Assembly (NCBI GenBank): GCA_022495995.1
Contig: JAFEMH010002586.1
Location: 264,784 to 328,783, forward strand
Reading direction: 5' to 3'
Length of the DNA: 64,000 bases
DNA from: Adenophora triphylla var. japonica
Lineage: Eukaryota > Streptophyta > Magnoliopsida > Asterales > Campanulaceae
Position numbers and translations under genes: made by a program. Positions 21,515 to 31,822 of the stretch are shown here, in pieces. The stretch's first letter is position 1; the number at the start of each line of letters is the position of its first letter. The notes under the pieces were generated by a model. The model had not been told where the DNA came from. It saw nothing but the letters and a program-made list of their open reading frames with translations, and made no database searches.

Positions 21515-23730
21515 GTTTGAAAAGGCCTACAATCGAAGCGGCCAAGCCGCACCTGCCTACAGATATCGGGCTCCTCCTGCAAACACCGCCCCTGCTCCTG
21601 CTAAAGGCAAAGAGATGATTAACTATGCGGGACAGGAATGTAACAACACGACTCCTTTTGCTCCCAGGAAGCCAGCCGGCATCACGGGTCATAAATCTCG
21701 AAAACTTTGGGATGCCCCTGAATGACATCTTTAGGGGATTGGTGAAAGAAGGCTTGCTGCGGCCTTTGGAGAATTTCCAACCCAGAAATCCGAATGCTCC
21801 CGTGGATACTACAAAGTATTGTGCCTTTCATCAAGCTCACGGACATCTGACTGACAGCTGCTTCACTCTGAAAAAGGCAATTCAGGGGCTAATAGAGCAA
21901 GGAAAGTTGGAAGGCCCCGAGGGACCCAACACAGTCAAAAATCCGCTGCCACGGAACCATAATCAGGTGAATATGATTGAATGCGGAGAATCTTCACACG
22001 CCCAGGAAGATGCTGATGAAGGTCCCCAAATACCCGTGGCCAATCTCGTCGAGGATCCTGAATTCGGATTCCCCCTCAGCCTCGAGGATATCGAACGAAT
22101 CAACCCATCTTGGTCTCATGTCAGAGACTCCTTGCAAGAATACGAGGCCCGCTATTTTTCGGGTGAAGGGAAGGCCGATACCGAAGAACTGGGGCTGTTC
22201 CGCTCAGAACATGAAAGAACTATTTATACAAGATGGTTAGAACAGTCAAGAAAGATTGAGCAAGAAAGTTTCCGGCGAGCACCCGTACTGGGGCTTATCA
22301 GCAAAGAGGCCGAAGAGCATCTGGAGCTAGTACACTTCTGCAAAGTGGCTTTGGGAAAGCCCGAATATGATCCCGAGAACAGCGAAGAATCGGAAGAGGA
22401 GGATTCCTTCTATATCCTACCTGGTGTCAAATACGTGCCACCCCCTCTCACTCTTCCCCCGCAATTTCTGGGAGGAGAAGCTGAGTCACAATTGCCGCTT
22501 CCGGGAATGGGAACATATGACAACTTTTGCGGCTGCACGCACCCATATTCCCCCAACGGGTTTGACCAGCGTTCCCTCTCAGCCGAAATCCCGGTAGATG
22601 ATTCCGATGACAGCGATGACGATGATGATGACGAGAGTGAAGAGTCAACTGAGGCCCCAGATCCGGAAACAATCTGGAACGATCATGAGCCCATGGGAGC
22701 CAGGCACAATGGTTGGTTATCAGCAAGCGACGACGAAGAAACTTCGGAAGACGAATATGAGACCGAGGACATGAAGGCCATGAAGTTTCATGGATCTGAG
22801 CACGTGGATGTCTTAGAATTCAACACTGCCTACCATGCTTTGGGGAAAGGGTTTTCAGGTGTCCGATCCAGGCTGATAGTCGAAGATCTGATCGAAAGAG
22901 GAAAATTAACTCCCATCCGCCCAAATGAAAAGATAACCATGGTTAGATCAAATCCACCCCAGAACAAAGTAACACTCCTTGTCAGGGTTACCCAAGAAGA
23001 GGTCACCTTCCCGAGTGTATGTCGGCTTTCAGAGAAGTCCTAGAAACTGGCATGATACCGGATGCGCCTCCCACGCAGAACGCTATAATCATCTCCAACT
23101 CTGAGTATTACAGAAGGGAATCAGAATGGCTGCACTATACCGGGGATGAGATCGAAAAGCCGCCGAGTCCCGACAATAGCGACTCTTGTTGCATGATAAC
23201 TATGAGCAAGGCCGGCCATGAGAGTGAATCAGAGGACGCCCTAGCTCTGTGGGCCATCCAGGGGGCAACAACACAACCCCAAACCCGAAAGCCTGTGACT
23301 TGGGAAGCAGTTATAAGGGCCGCCCAGGAAGGAGCCAGTACAGCTCAGCCCTCACTGTCACTAGACTCCGTCAGAACCAATGGCCAATAGCCAAAAGGGC
23401 TCCCCATTGACCCTGGCAGCATTGAAGAAATCCAGTCAAGAGACGATCGTCGAGGAAGTTAATCTGTTGACCCGATCTGGGCAGATCTTCCAAGGAAATC
23501 CCAAGGCAGATAAGAAGGCCACAGGCAAGCACCAAAAGAAGATCGCCGCCCCTATGCTAAGACAACAAACTCCAGGACTCGGAAAAAGAGATCCCGTACT
23601 CACCCAGTTGAAACAAACACGGGCCAACATTTCCCTCTCATCTCTACTCACCTCGTCCTATCCCCATAAGCCGAAGCCGGAAGAAAGCCTGGCTCGCACT
23701 CTCGTGCCTATTCGATGCTACTCCCGATGA
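21512..23730 (+). pseudogene. Ogre/Tat gag C-terminus and gag-pol spacer
   Basis: The frame 21625-23043 contains the Tat/Ogre gag finger CAFHQAHGHLTDSC followed by FTLKKAIQGLIEQGKL. Then comes a long acidic region (DDSDDSDDDDDDESEEST at about 22600) and VRSRLIVEDLIERGKL. It continues in two other frames (23019-23390, 23380-23730), the last with NLLTRSGQIFQ and LTQLKQTRANISLSSLL, typical of the segment ahead of protease in this lineage. Frameshifts lie near 23040 and 23385. Confidence 0.8.
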
Positions 23731-24250
23731 TGTGGTACAGCTGATTGGGAACATCCACTACGGGAACATAATCACTTTCACAGATCTCGACCTCCCTCAA
23801 TTTGGGGCCGATCATAATGAGCCTCTCTTCATCACAAACCAGCTGGATGAACGACGCCTCCTCGGGTCCTGGTTGATAATGGGTCCTAATGAACATTCTT
23901 CCAAGCAAAGATCATGAGCTTGCTTGATATCAAGACTGCAGACTTGAAGCCTTCTTCTCTCACAGTCAAAGCTTACGACTCAACATCCCGAGCGGTCCTG
24001 GAGTTGCTACTTTAGACCTCTGGTTTGGGACAGAAATTGATACCTGTGGAATTCCGTGTTATCGACATCCCGATTACTTTCAACGCCCTATCGGGAAGAC
24101 CTTGGCTGCACCAAGTCAAAGGGGTCGCCTCAAGCCTCCACCAAAGTGTGTGAAATTGCCTCGAATGGGGATCGACGACCATTTACTAGGATTTAGTCAC
24201 TTTAGAGGGCACAGATACAGGCGGAATACCTATTCTGGAAATCAAACATG
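23731..24250 (+). pseudogene. Ogre/Tat aspartic protease, broken
   Basis: FITNQLDERRLLGS is followed, in another frame, by LVDNGS, the family's active-site region, and then by stops. Further on, TFNALSGRPWLHQVKGVASS (about 24080-24140) matches the flap and C-terminal protease segment. At least three frame changes are needed, so it is inactive. Confidence 0.75.
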
Positions 24251-25545
24251 ATGAGGAAGGTCACATGCTAACGGGCTTCACGGTCGAGCCTCCCAAGGCC
24301 CAAGTGTGCAACATAGATCTGACGGTCACTCGGGATAAAATCCCACCGGTCTTGAAAATGATGAGAAAAATGAGCTATCTACTGGCCTCGGTGCTGGGAA
24401 GCGCCAACAAGGAACTTTCAAACTCATCGAGGTGAAAGGACAAAATACTCGCCACGGCCTGGGATATGAGGCCTCCCCAATGGACACCGCAAAGGGAAAA
24501 AGATTTGAAGCCGCCACAGAAAGGTCCCTACGACAATCCCAAATCTCTCCCCTTCATCCTAATTTGGCCGACTACTTTGTAAAGGGTCCCACACAACCAG
24601 GAAACATCACAGAGCCCACTCCTACGGCAGATGGCTAAAGCTGCAGGATAGCCTCAACAAGTTCATGGGAACCAAGGCTAACCCGGTCCGTAGAATGTTC
24701 CTGGACCTACCCAAGATACTGGGGCTACCACCGCCATGAAAAGTGAGTATACCTTCGTAGGCGTGCCTGACCTGGTGGAACAGTTCGAGAAGCTCACAAC
24801 CACTATTCCTACTGCCCAGGAAGATCCGAAACCCGAATTCGAACTGACAGTGCTAAAAGCTAAGGCCACGGAATTTCCCTCAGATGATTGGGATGGTCTG
24901 ATTATGCAGCAATTGTTCGAAGAAAAAGTCCAGGTGCCAGACCTGATTGATCTCGGCTCAGTCCAAGAGATGATAGCAGCAATTGAGAAAGGAAAACAAA
25001 AACAGCACAGTTCCCGAGTCATGAGGCCACCAACAGCAAAGCCGCTAAGAAATTGGGAAAACCTCTCAGGCCCGTCCGCGACCAAGGAAGAAATGATCAC
25101 CAAGCTTGGATTGGTCCCCCGTCCCTTTCAAGGTCAATCTAGGACAAGTCCTCCCAGTCTCTCTCTGTTAAGATCAAGTCTCTAGGGTCGTCCGACGGCC
25201 TTACGCCTGAAGACTACGAGTCTGTAGCAAGCGCTGTACCCCCTTTCGTTTTCAATGAAATGACGAACCTTTCTGAGTATCCCTTGATTGCCACTTTAAC
25301 TAATGATGAATTAATTAATAAAAATTTTTTAATAATAATTCATTAGATAAAGAAGCAGACACATTAAAAAAATCAAACAACAAAAAAAAAAATCTTTAAG
25401 CAGGCTGTCCGGGAAGAGGAAAATCGAGCCCAAGCTGCCGAAGAGATTTTGACGAATGTGAATTTGGGAACTGCGGAAGAGCCTAAAGAGACGCAGATTG
25501 GTCATTTCTTCGAAGGAAGTGGAAAGGATGCTCTGCAAAGTCCTA
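24251..25545 (+). pseudogene. Pre-RT spacer of Ogre/Tat polyprotein
   Basis: Fragments in several frames, e.g. 24736-25185 with TFVGVPDLVEQFEKL, an acidic linker that lies ahead of RT in Ogre/Tat pol. VNLGTAEEPKETQIG at about 25455-25500 is the segment that normally leads into RT. Similarity then stops and integrase sequence follows, so RT and RNase H are missing. Confidence 0.65.
25303..25348. repeat. AT-rich inverted repeat within pol remnant
   Basis: CTAATGATGAATTAATTAAT is followed by its near reverse complement ending AATAATTCATTAG. The roughly 20-bp arms sit in an AT block unlike the surrounding GC-richer pol sequence; it may be a small inserted element or microdeletion filler. Confidence 0.6.
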
Positions 25546-25550
25546 CAAAA

Positions 25551-26290
25551 TCCTCAATTCAAAGAAAGTCGCCCTCTTCATCAAAGAAAACATCATGTGC
25601 CGATACGGGTTGCCGGCCGAAATCATTTCAGATAATGGATCCCACTTCGAAGGGGAATGTGAAAAACTGCTGGCGGAATTCCGAATAACCCGTCACAAGT
25701 CATCTCCTTACAGGCCCCAAACCAACGGAGCCGTCGAAGCAAAGAAACAAGACTCGAAAATATCATCCGAAAATGGCCGTCCAAGGCGTAGATTGGCCCG
25801 AGAAGTTACACCTGGCACTCGGGGCTACGTAACATCGCCGAACGGCAATTGGGGAAACACCTTTTGCCCTCACATACGGAATGGAAGCCGTACTCCCAAT
25901 CGAGCCGGAAATCCCCTCGCTCCGTATACCGCCGGAAAGCCGGTCAGCGAGGTCGAATGGCTCCAGTCGCCATGACGAATTGGCCCTACTAGACGAACGC
26001 CGATTGAAGGCCATGGAACACATCCGGGCCTACCAAGGAAGAATGGCCAGAGCCTTCGACAAGAAAGTAAAGCATCGGGAGATCCGAGAAGGTGATCTCG
26101 TTCTAAAAGAAAAGCCCCCAGTCCGTATCAACCCTCTCGGCAAATGGGAGCCTGTATGGGTCGGGCCATATGTCGTCCAGAAGATCTTCTCCGGAGGAGC
26201 CATGCAACTCGCAGACCTCGACGGGAATCCCTTTGTACACCCGAGAATGGTGACAAGTGCGCAGATACTACGCGTAAAAAAAAAAAAAAA
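25551..26290 (+). pseudogene. Ty3-gypsy integrase, C-terminal half
   Basis: Starts in the catalytic core: CRYGLPAEIISDNGSHFEGE (with the second catalytic Asp) and SSPYRPQTNGAVEAKK (with the catalytic Glu region) at 25595-25760. After two frameshifts come MEAVLPIEPEIPSLRIP and RAFDKKVKHREIREGDLVLK. The C-terminal GPY motif is KWEPVWVGPYVVQKI, ending near RVKKKK. The zinc-binding N-terminus and first catalytic Asp are absent because of the upstream deletion. No chromodomain follows, as expected for the Tat lineage. Confidence 0.88.
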
Positions 26291-26323
26291 AATAAAACAA
26301 AAAAAAAACAACAAAAAAAAAAG

Positions 26324-26636
26324 AGTGCTAAAAAGAGTAATACCCAACTAGGTTAGAAACCCGAGAAGGGCGGCCTAGGTAAAAAACAGGGTTGCACCAA
26401 AAAAAAAAACAACAAAAAAAAGAGTGCTAAAAGAGTAATACCCAACTAGGTTAGAAACCCGAAAAGGGCAGCCTAGGTAAAAAACAGGGTTGCACCAAAA
26501 AAAAAAGACCAAAAAAGAAAAAATACAAAAAAATAAGTGCTAAAAGAGTAATACCCAACTAGGTTAGAAACCCGAAAAGGGCGGCCTAGGTAAAAAACAG
26601 GGTTGCACCAAAAAAACAAAAAAAAAAACAAAAAAG
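26324..26636 (+). repeat. Tandem repeats in Ogre/Tat 3' UTR, three monomers
   Basis: Monomers of about 99, 113 and 101 bp (26324-26422, 26423-26535, 26536-26636), each with AGTAATACCCAACTAGGTT, an AAGGGC-GCCTAGG block and CAGGGTTGCACC, and each ending in a variable A-rich tail. A related unit with GTTGAACTACGAAGACC follows at 26640-26700. Such arrays between pol and the 3' LTR are known for Ogre/Tat elements and can seed satellites. Confidence 0.85.
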
Positions 26637-26864
26637 AGTTCACCAGGTTGAACTACGAAGACCCGAGCTCCTCAAAATGAGGGGAACGTAGGCAAAGGAA
26701 ACGGTTCGGTCTAAAGCACAAATAAAAGCCATACTTTGGCATCAATACAATTGGTCAGACCATGAAAGCGTCTCGAAAAACTCTAAAGCAATTCAAATAT
26801 TCATTACAAGTTAAAAGCTCTTTGATGAGTCTAAGCCCGATTCATTCCTACAACTGGCAACCTG

Positions 26865-27441
26865 CTAAAAGAAACTAAGATACATAATCAAACTAATGTG
26901 TCTCCATGACAAGAAAGGGATACTCGGAGACCTCAAAGTCACTCCAAGCCACTCGTGCTGGCCTCTCCCCTCTTCTTCCCCCTTCGAGTCTTCTTTTTCG
27001 AATAGGAAAATGTCAGTGTTCCTCCTACCAAGCTCTGGTATAGGGACAGGGTCTATCAAACCAGCCTCTGTCAGGGCCTTAGTAGCCCTAGCGTCATCCC
27101 TCATCTCCTGTAACCTAGCTGGTAGCATAGGAGCCCTCCTCTCCTGTCTCTTGACGTAAGCCTCATAATCGGTCACAACGTCTCCGCTCCTGTCATGAGG
27201 GTTGGCCCTCGCCTCGGCCCTCCTCCTCTCGTAAACGGGCCAGGTCCTCCGCACCCACAATGGCCTCACGCCGTCTCAAAATAGCCACCCGAGTCTCTCC
27301 TGCATGCCTCTCATACCAATCCAGGTACCAAGTGGTCAGGAACACCGGTCTCGGACGCCTGAGAATGACCCGAGGAGGAAAGGCATCATACCTCCATGCT
27401 TGGGAAAGAAATGGAAACACTGAGGGATCATCATACCTCAA
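26865..27441 (-). pseudogene. Antisense ORF in Ogre/Tat 3' region, truncated
   Basis: Two overlapping minus-strand frames make one protein-like stretch with a frameshift near 27240: FLSQAWRYDAFPPRVILRRP, TTWYLDWYERHAGETR, then DYEAYVKRQERRAPMLPARL and a C-terminal acidic/basic tail. It has strong Arg/Pro bias and a defined W/Y pattern. Tat-lineage elements are known to carry antisense ORFs between pol and the 3' LTR; I do not recognise the domain. The N-terminus is cut off by the inverted-repeat insertion at 27442. Confidence 0.55.
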
Positions 27442-28020
27442 TTTTCTATAAAAAGTATAAAACTAGATATAGAATGAACGTCATTTTTACTTGAAGAAGA
27501 AAGTCAACATTTATATTTTTTTGAGTTGCATTATTTTTGCTTACCTAGGTCACCCTATAAATGGCATGTCATTGGGTTATTTCTCGAATTATGTGTATTG
27601 GTTTATGCATGATCAGGAGTGTGTTAGGCTTGAAAGGTTATTTGTAATATTTTTGCCCAAGCTTGATGCAAAAGAGAGTTTGGTGGAGATGAAACATTGT
27701 CGAAGAAGATAAAAAATCTCCTATTGATTCCATTGTGGTGCTGCATAAGTAAGACACGTATATGAATTTTGATTTTGCAAAGTTGAGATTATAAATTGAT
27801 TTTTCTTTCCCACTGTTTTATAATTGAAACTAGGGTTAAAGTTGTCTATAAATCCACACGCGGGCATAGATAGAGAAAAAGCGAGAAATATTAGATTAGG
27901 GAAAGGCATTAAAAAAAGAGAGAGAAACAGAGAGAGAGAGAGTCAACAGAGGCGAAGGAAGGTGGTGGCATAGCCTTTGTGTTTGGATGTTAATTTTAGT
28001 AGCAGAGTTCGGTGAAATAC

Positions 28021-28209
28021 ATGTGTAAGTTTTGTGGGTTCTCTTTTACCCGCGCACTAATCCACGAAAGACATTCACAATCACACAAACAAGAACCCTT
28101 TTTTGAAGCACAAACAAGACCTCTTGAATACACACAAATGTACATAGGGACACCGAAACCCTCAAAACATAATATCAGGTTTGTAGATGAAAATAGAGGG
28201 AGGGGATAG
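28021..28209 (+). other. Short ORF with C2H2-like motif, duplicated in both arms
   Basis: ATG 28021 gives MCKFCGFSF...HERHSQSH, a Cys2/His pattern like a plant zinc finger, 62 codons long. The mirror copy on the minus strand (about 30753-30941) keeps it with a few changes. It may be a captured zinc-finger fragment or chance. Confidence 0.35.
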
Positions 28210-28683
28210 ACAAATAGAGTGAAGGAGAGTAAGAGAGAGAGAGGGAGAGAGAGAGAAATTAAAAAAGTTGGAGGCATAAGACTACACACAGAACGGGCAC
28301 ACGCACTAACATATGTACAAACAATCATACACCATAAAATTGTTGATGTCAGTTCTAATTTGAACACAAACGAAGACACGTGAATACCGAGAAAACATAG
28401 TAAATCCCAAAGTGATTACAATATCGACAGAGTCAGACCCTCAAAAGAAGATACGGCTAGCAGCATATTAATTCACTTCACAGAAAATGGCACGGAGATT
28501 GGATATTTTGACCTCAACATCTCCCTCCTCGTCATAGCCCGAAAATTTCCCTACAGCCAAATTAATCCAGTGATACTCTGTACCTTTCAGCTGATACACA
28601 TAGAAATAAACAAGGGCTCCAAATTAGTTCATCCACATTGTTAAACCTTGTGTGTGGGTGTGAAAAGAGAGAGAGAGAGAGAG

Positions 28684-28971
28684 ATGAAGGTCTCTAAAGA
28701 GTTATTGCTCGTGTCAATAGTATTAGCAATGCCCATAGTTGGTAGCAATAGTGAAGGGCTCAAAGAAGCAGAAGAGTGGTTTAAGAAGCTGAGCCAGGTA
28801 AACCAAAAAGTGACCAAGCTTCATTTCTACTTCCATGATGGAGCCTCAACAGCTTCTTTATTGACCCAACCAAAGAGTTCTGTCACCAATTTTGGACTAA
28901 TGATAGTGATGGACGACCCACTAACCCTTGGGCCTCAACCCACTTCCAAAGTCGGTCAGAATAACAGTTAA
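28684..28971 (+). pseudogene. Dirigent gene, 5' half (best copy)
   Basis: An open frame of 95 codons from the ATG at 28684. A hydrophobic N-terminus (LLLVSIVLAMPIVG) looks like a secretory signal peptide, followed by EEWFKKLSQVNQKVTKLHFY, the dirigent hallmark HFYFHD, and LMIVMDDPLTLGPQPTSK. Normal dirigents are about 180-190 aa; this stops where SKLVGRAQG-like sequence is expected, so it has only the first strands of the barrel. (GA)n lies just upstream. A mirrored DUF866 fragment lies about 145 bp downstream. Intact proteins steer monolignol coupling in the apoplast; this half is unlikely to fold. Confidence 0.8.
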
Positions 28972-29116
28972 CGCACAGCCTAAAAAAGGACATTATTTAA
29001 GAACAAAGAGAGTCATGAGATAAAATTTCCGTTTATCCCATAAAAGACTTGTATTTTTTAACTATTGTGAAATTTGAAGAAGCTAGAATCTTATAAGCAT
29101 TGAAAAATTATCCTTA

Positions 29117-29462
29117 CCGTTATTGCTTTCCACCCCTCCCCGAAAGCGAACTCCATTGGCTCGTACCCCCAACAATCAAATAACATCAGTGGGGCAGACT
29201 TCCCCAACTATGTGACCTCCTTCGTAAGGGGACGGCCTTTGCCGCTAGTCATGATTATGGTTCCCAGCTTGTAACAATTCTTGCACTGAAACGGAGCAAA
29301 ATTACACTCAAAAAATCAAAACAAATATGTGTATGTGTGCCCACAAAAAAAAGCAGTCACCTCACCTTCTTTACAAGATAAGTGTGTTTACATTTGAATA
29401 CATATTCTTCTGGCTCAGACAGACCTCTTTCTTAGTCATTACTCCACACCTTTCACACTTCA
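29117..29462 (-). pseudogene. DUF866 gene fragment (locus 2)
   Basis: Exon block 2 at 29117-29285 has the second CXXC intact (CKNCYKLG) and encodes APLMLFDCWGYEPMEFAFGE, with an intact CAG acceptor. Block 1 lies at 29365-29462. One in-frame stop occurs in block 2. This copy is closest to the source gene and confirms the family call for the copies near position 1. Confidence 0.75.
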
Positions 29463-29555
29463 ACTACAAATAGTGATCCGATAATGTTTTAGTAAATATA
29501 CACATCTCAGATATTATAATATGACTCAAAATTGATAGTATTAGTAAAAACAATA

Positions 29556-29811
29556 CTCCCTCCGTCCCATAAAACCTTAATCACTTACTGTTTCGCGGAG
29601 AAAATAAGGAATAATGTTATTAAAGTAGGAGTTATGAGTGGGTAGGAGAGAGAAAGTGAGGTAGAGAATAATAAGTGAATAGTTGCTGTGAGTATGACAA
29701 GTGGGCCCCATGAATAAAAAAATATTAAAAAGTTTCCTTTTTAGAAAGTGTGACTTATAAGTAGGACGCCCTAAATGGCAAAGTGGGTAAGGTTCTATGG
29801 GACGGAGGGAG
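29556..29811. mobile_element. Stowaway-like MITE
   Basis: Terminal inverted repeats CTCCCTCCGTCCCATA and TATGGGACGGAGGGAG. TA lies on the left; CA on the right is probably a mutated TA. The paralogous site in arm B (about 2830-2860) lacks it, so insertion followed the duplication of the unit. Confidence 0.88.
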
Positions 29812-31016
29812 CAACTAGTAACATACATCGTACTACCTAAAACACAATAAATGCATAAAATAGTGATTCGATAATGTTTTAGACTTTTAACTCTCCAATA
29901 TAGAAAGAGAACTTAATTTTAGTATTTATATGATCTGAAATCGAATGAGACTTAAAATTAACATCATAAACTATATAATCATGCTATTAGAGAAGATTGG
30001 GAGACAAATGGTTGACTGTAATATTTAGAGAAGGAGAATAGCTGAGAAAGGGACACGACAGCAAGGAGAAGAAATCTACTCAACGTATGTTCCTTATGAT
30101 TATGTTGATGTATTAGAATAGAATATTGACAACTTTTATTCTAGTAGATCTATCATTTTGTATAGAATATTTGCTAGCATAGGACACTTGTACCTTAGTT
30201 TTCCTATATGTACAACAACATAATCATAAGGAACATACGTTGATTTCTTCTCCTTGCTGTCGTGTCCCTTTCTCAGCTATTCTCCTTCTCTAAATATTAC
30301 ATTCATCCATTTGTCTCCCATTCATCTCTAATAGCATGATTGTATAGTTTATGATGTTAATTTTCAGACTCATTCGATTTCAGATCATATAAATACAAAA
30401 ATTAAGTTTCCTTTCTAAATATTACATTCATCCATTTGTCTCTCAGTCATCTCTAATAGCATGAGTCCAAAATATCCAATCTCCGCGCCATTTTCTGTTA
30501 AGTGAAGTAATCTACTGCTAGATGTATCTTCTTTTGAGGGTCTGACTCTGTCGATATTATAATCACTTTGGGATTTACTATGTTTTCTCGATATTCATGT
30601 GTCTTCGTTTGTGTCCTAATTAGAACTGACATCAACAATTTTATGGTGTATTATTGTGTGTACATATGTTAGTTCATGTGCTCGATATGTGTGTAGTCAT
30701 ATTCCTCCAACTTTGTTCATTTCTCTCTCTTCCTCTTATTCCCTCTATTTGTCTATCCCCTCCTTCTATTTACATCTACAAACCTAATAGTAAGTTTTGA
30801 GGGTTTAGGTGTCCGTATGTACATTTGTGTGTATTCAAGGGGTCTTGTTTGTGTTTCAAAAAAGGGTTCTTGTTTGTGTGATTGTGAATGTCTTTCGTGT
30901 ATTAGTGCGCGGGTAAAAGAGAACCCACAAAACTTACACATGCATTTCACCGAACTCTGCTACTAAAATCGACAGTCAAACACAAAGGGTATGCCACCAC
31001 CATCCTTCGCCTATGT

Positions 31017-31018
<2 letters not shown>

Positions 31019-31075
<57 letters not shown>
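31019..31075. repeat. (CT)n microsatellite
   Basis: About 28 CT units. The mirrored position in the left arm (27917-27942) has a much shorter GA run, so the tract expanded after duplication. Confidence 0.95.
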
Positions 31076-31077
<2 letters not shown>

Positions 31078-31796
31078 CTCTGTTTTTTTGTTTTTTTTAT
31101 GCCTTCCCTAATCTCCTATTTCTCGTTCTTTCTCTATCTATGCCTGCGTGTGAATTTATAGACAACTTTAAACCTATTTTCAATTATAAAACAGTAGGAA
31201 AGCAAAATCAATTTATAATCTCAACTTTGCAAAATCAAAATTCATACACGTGTCTTACTTATGCAGCACCACAATGGAATCAACGGGAGCTTTTTTATCT
31301 TCTTTAGCAATGTTTCATCTCCACCAAACTCTCTTTTGCATCGAGCTTGGGCAAAAATAGTACAAGTAACCTTTCAAGCCAAATACGTTCATGATCATGC
31401 ATAAACCAATACACATGATTCGAGAAATAACCCAATGACATGCCATCTCTAGGGTGACCTAAGTAAGCAAAAATAATGCAACTAAAAAAAATATATATGT
31501 TGACTTTCTTCTTCAAGTAAGAATGACATTCATTCTATATCTAGTTTTCCGTTTTTTATAGAAAAATTATAAAACATGGAGATCATATATTATTTTCCTC
31601 TCAAAGTTTAAATAAGCGAGATGATTAATATTTATACACAAAATCATATAAGTCCTAATTCTATTAGGACTAACAAATCTCCTTATTCTAATAGTAAATA
31701 TAATTTTAATTGAAAATACTCCTAACTAACTAAGGTAACTCTTCTAAGTTGTCCCAATTCCAACTTAGTGAACTAAATACTTTCTTTTATTGAGAA

Positions 31797-31822
31797 CTAG
31801 CAGCAAATTCGTGCGATGCACG
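31797..31822 (-). mobile_element. Helitron 3' terminus, minus strand
   Basis: The minus strand ends with hairpin CGTGC-ATC-GCACG, then AATTTGCTG and CTAG followed by T: the Helitron 3' signature. The body would extend to the right. A matching 5' TC end was not found, so only the terminus is claimed. Confidence 0.7.

Larger units (their letters stand above)
16707..27441 (+). mobile_element. Ogre/Tat-type Ty3-gypsy element, internally deleted and 3'-interrupted
   Basis: Diagnostic parts in order: a long 5' LTR ending at 18495; a PBS TGGCGACTCCGCTGGGGA (18497-18514) of the tRNA-Arg type used by Ogre/Tat; a 1.4-kb leader; Pro-rich gag; a gag CCHC-like finger; a protease start; a pre-RT spacer; integrase C-terminal half; a 3' UTR with tandem repeats; and an antisense ORF. 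RT, RNase H and the integrase N-terminus are missing, apparently through one deletion near 25545. The 3' end is broken at 27441 by a long inverted repeat, and no 3' LTR is seen. The left LTR boundary is uncertain (TGTT at 16707 is one candidate). Confidence 0.8.
27442..31566. repeat. Long inverted repeat, locus 2 (arms 27442-30109 and 30219-31566)
   Basis: The outer ends mirror each other (TTTTCTATAAAAAGT...ACTAGATATAG against 31535-31566). The left arm is complete and carries the dirigent and DUF866 fragments. The right arm matches it but lacks about 1.39 kb (positions 28515-29900 of the left arm), which is exactly the gene-fragment region. The centre 30110-30218 matches 3146-3250 in reverse. 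It is inserted in the Ogre-like antisense ORF. Transcription across it would give a partly double-stranded RNA. Confidence 0.85.
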
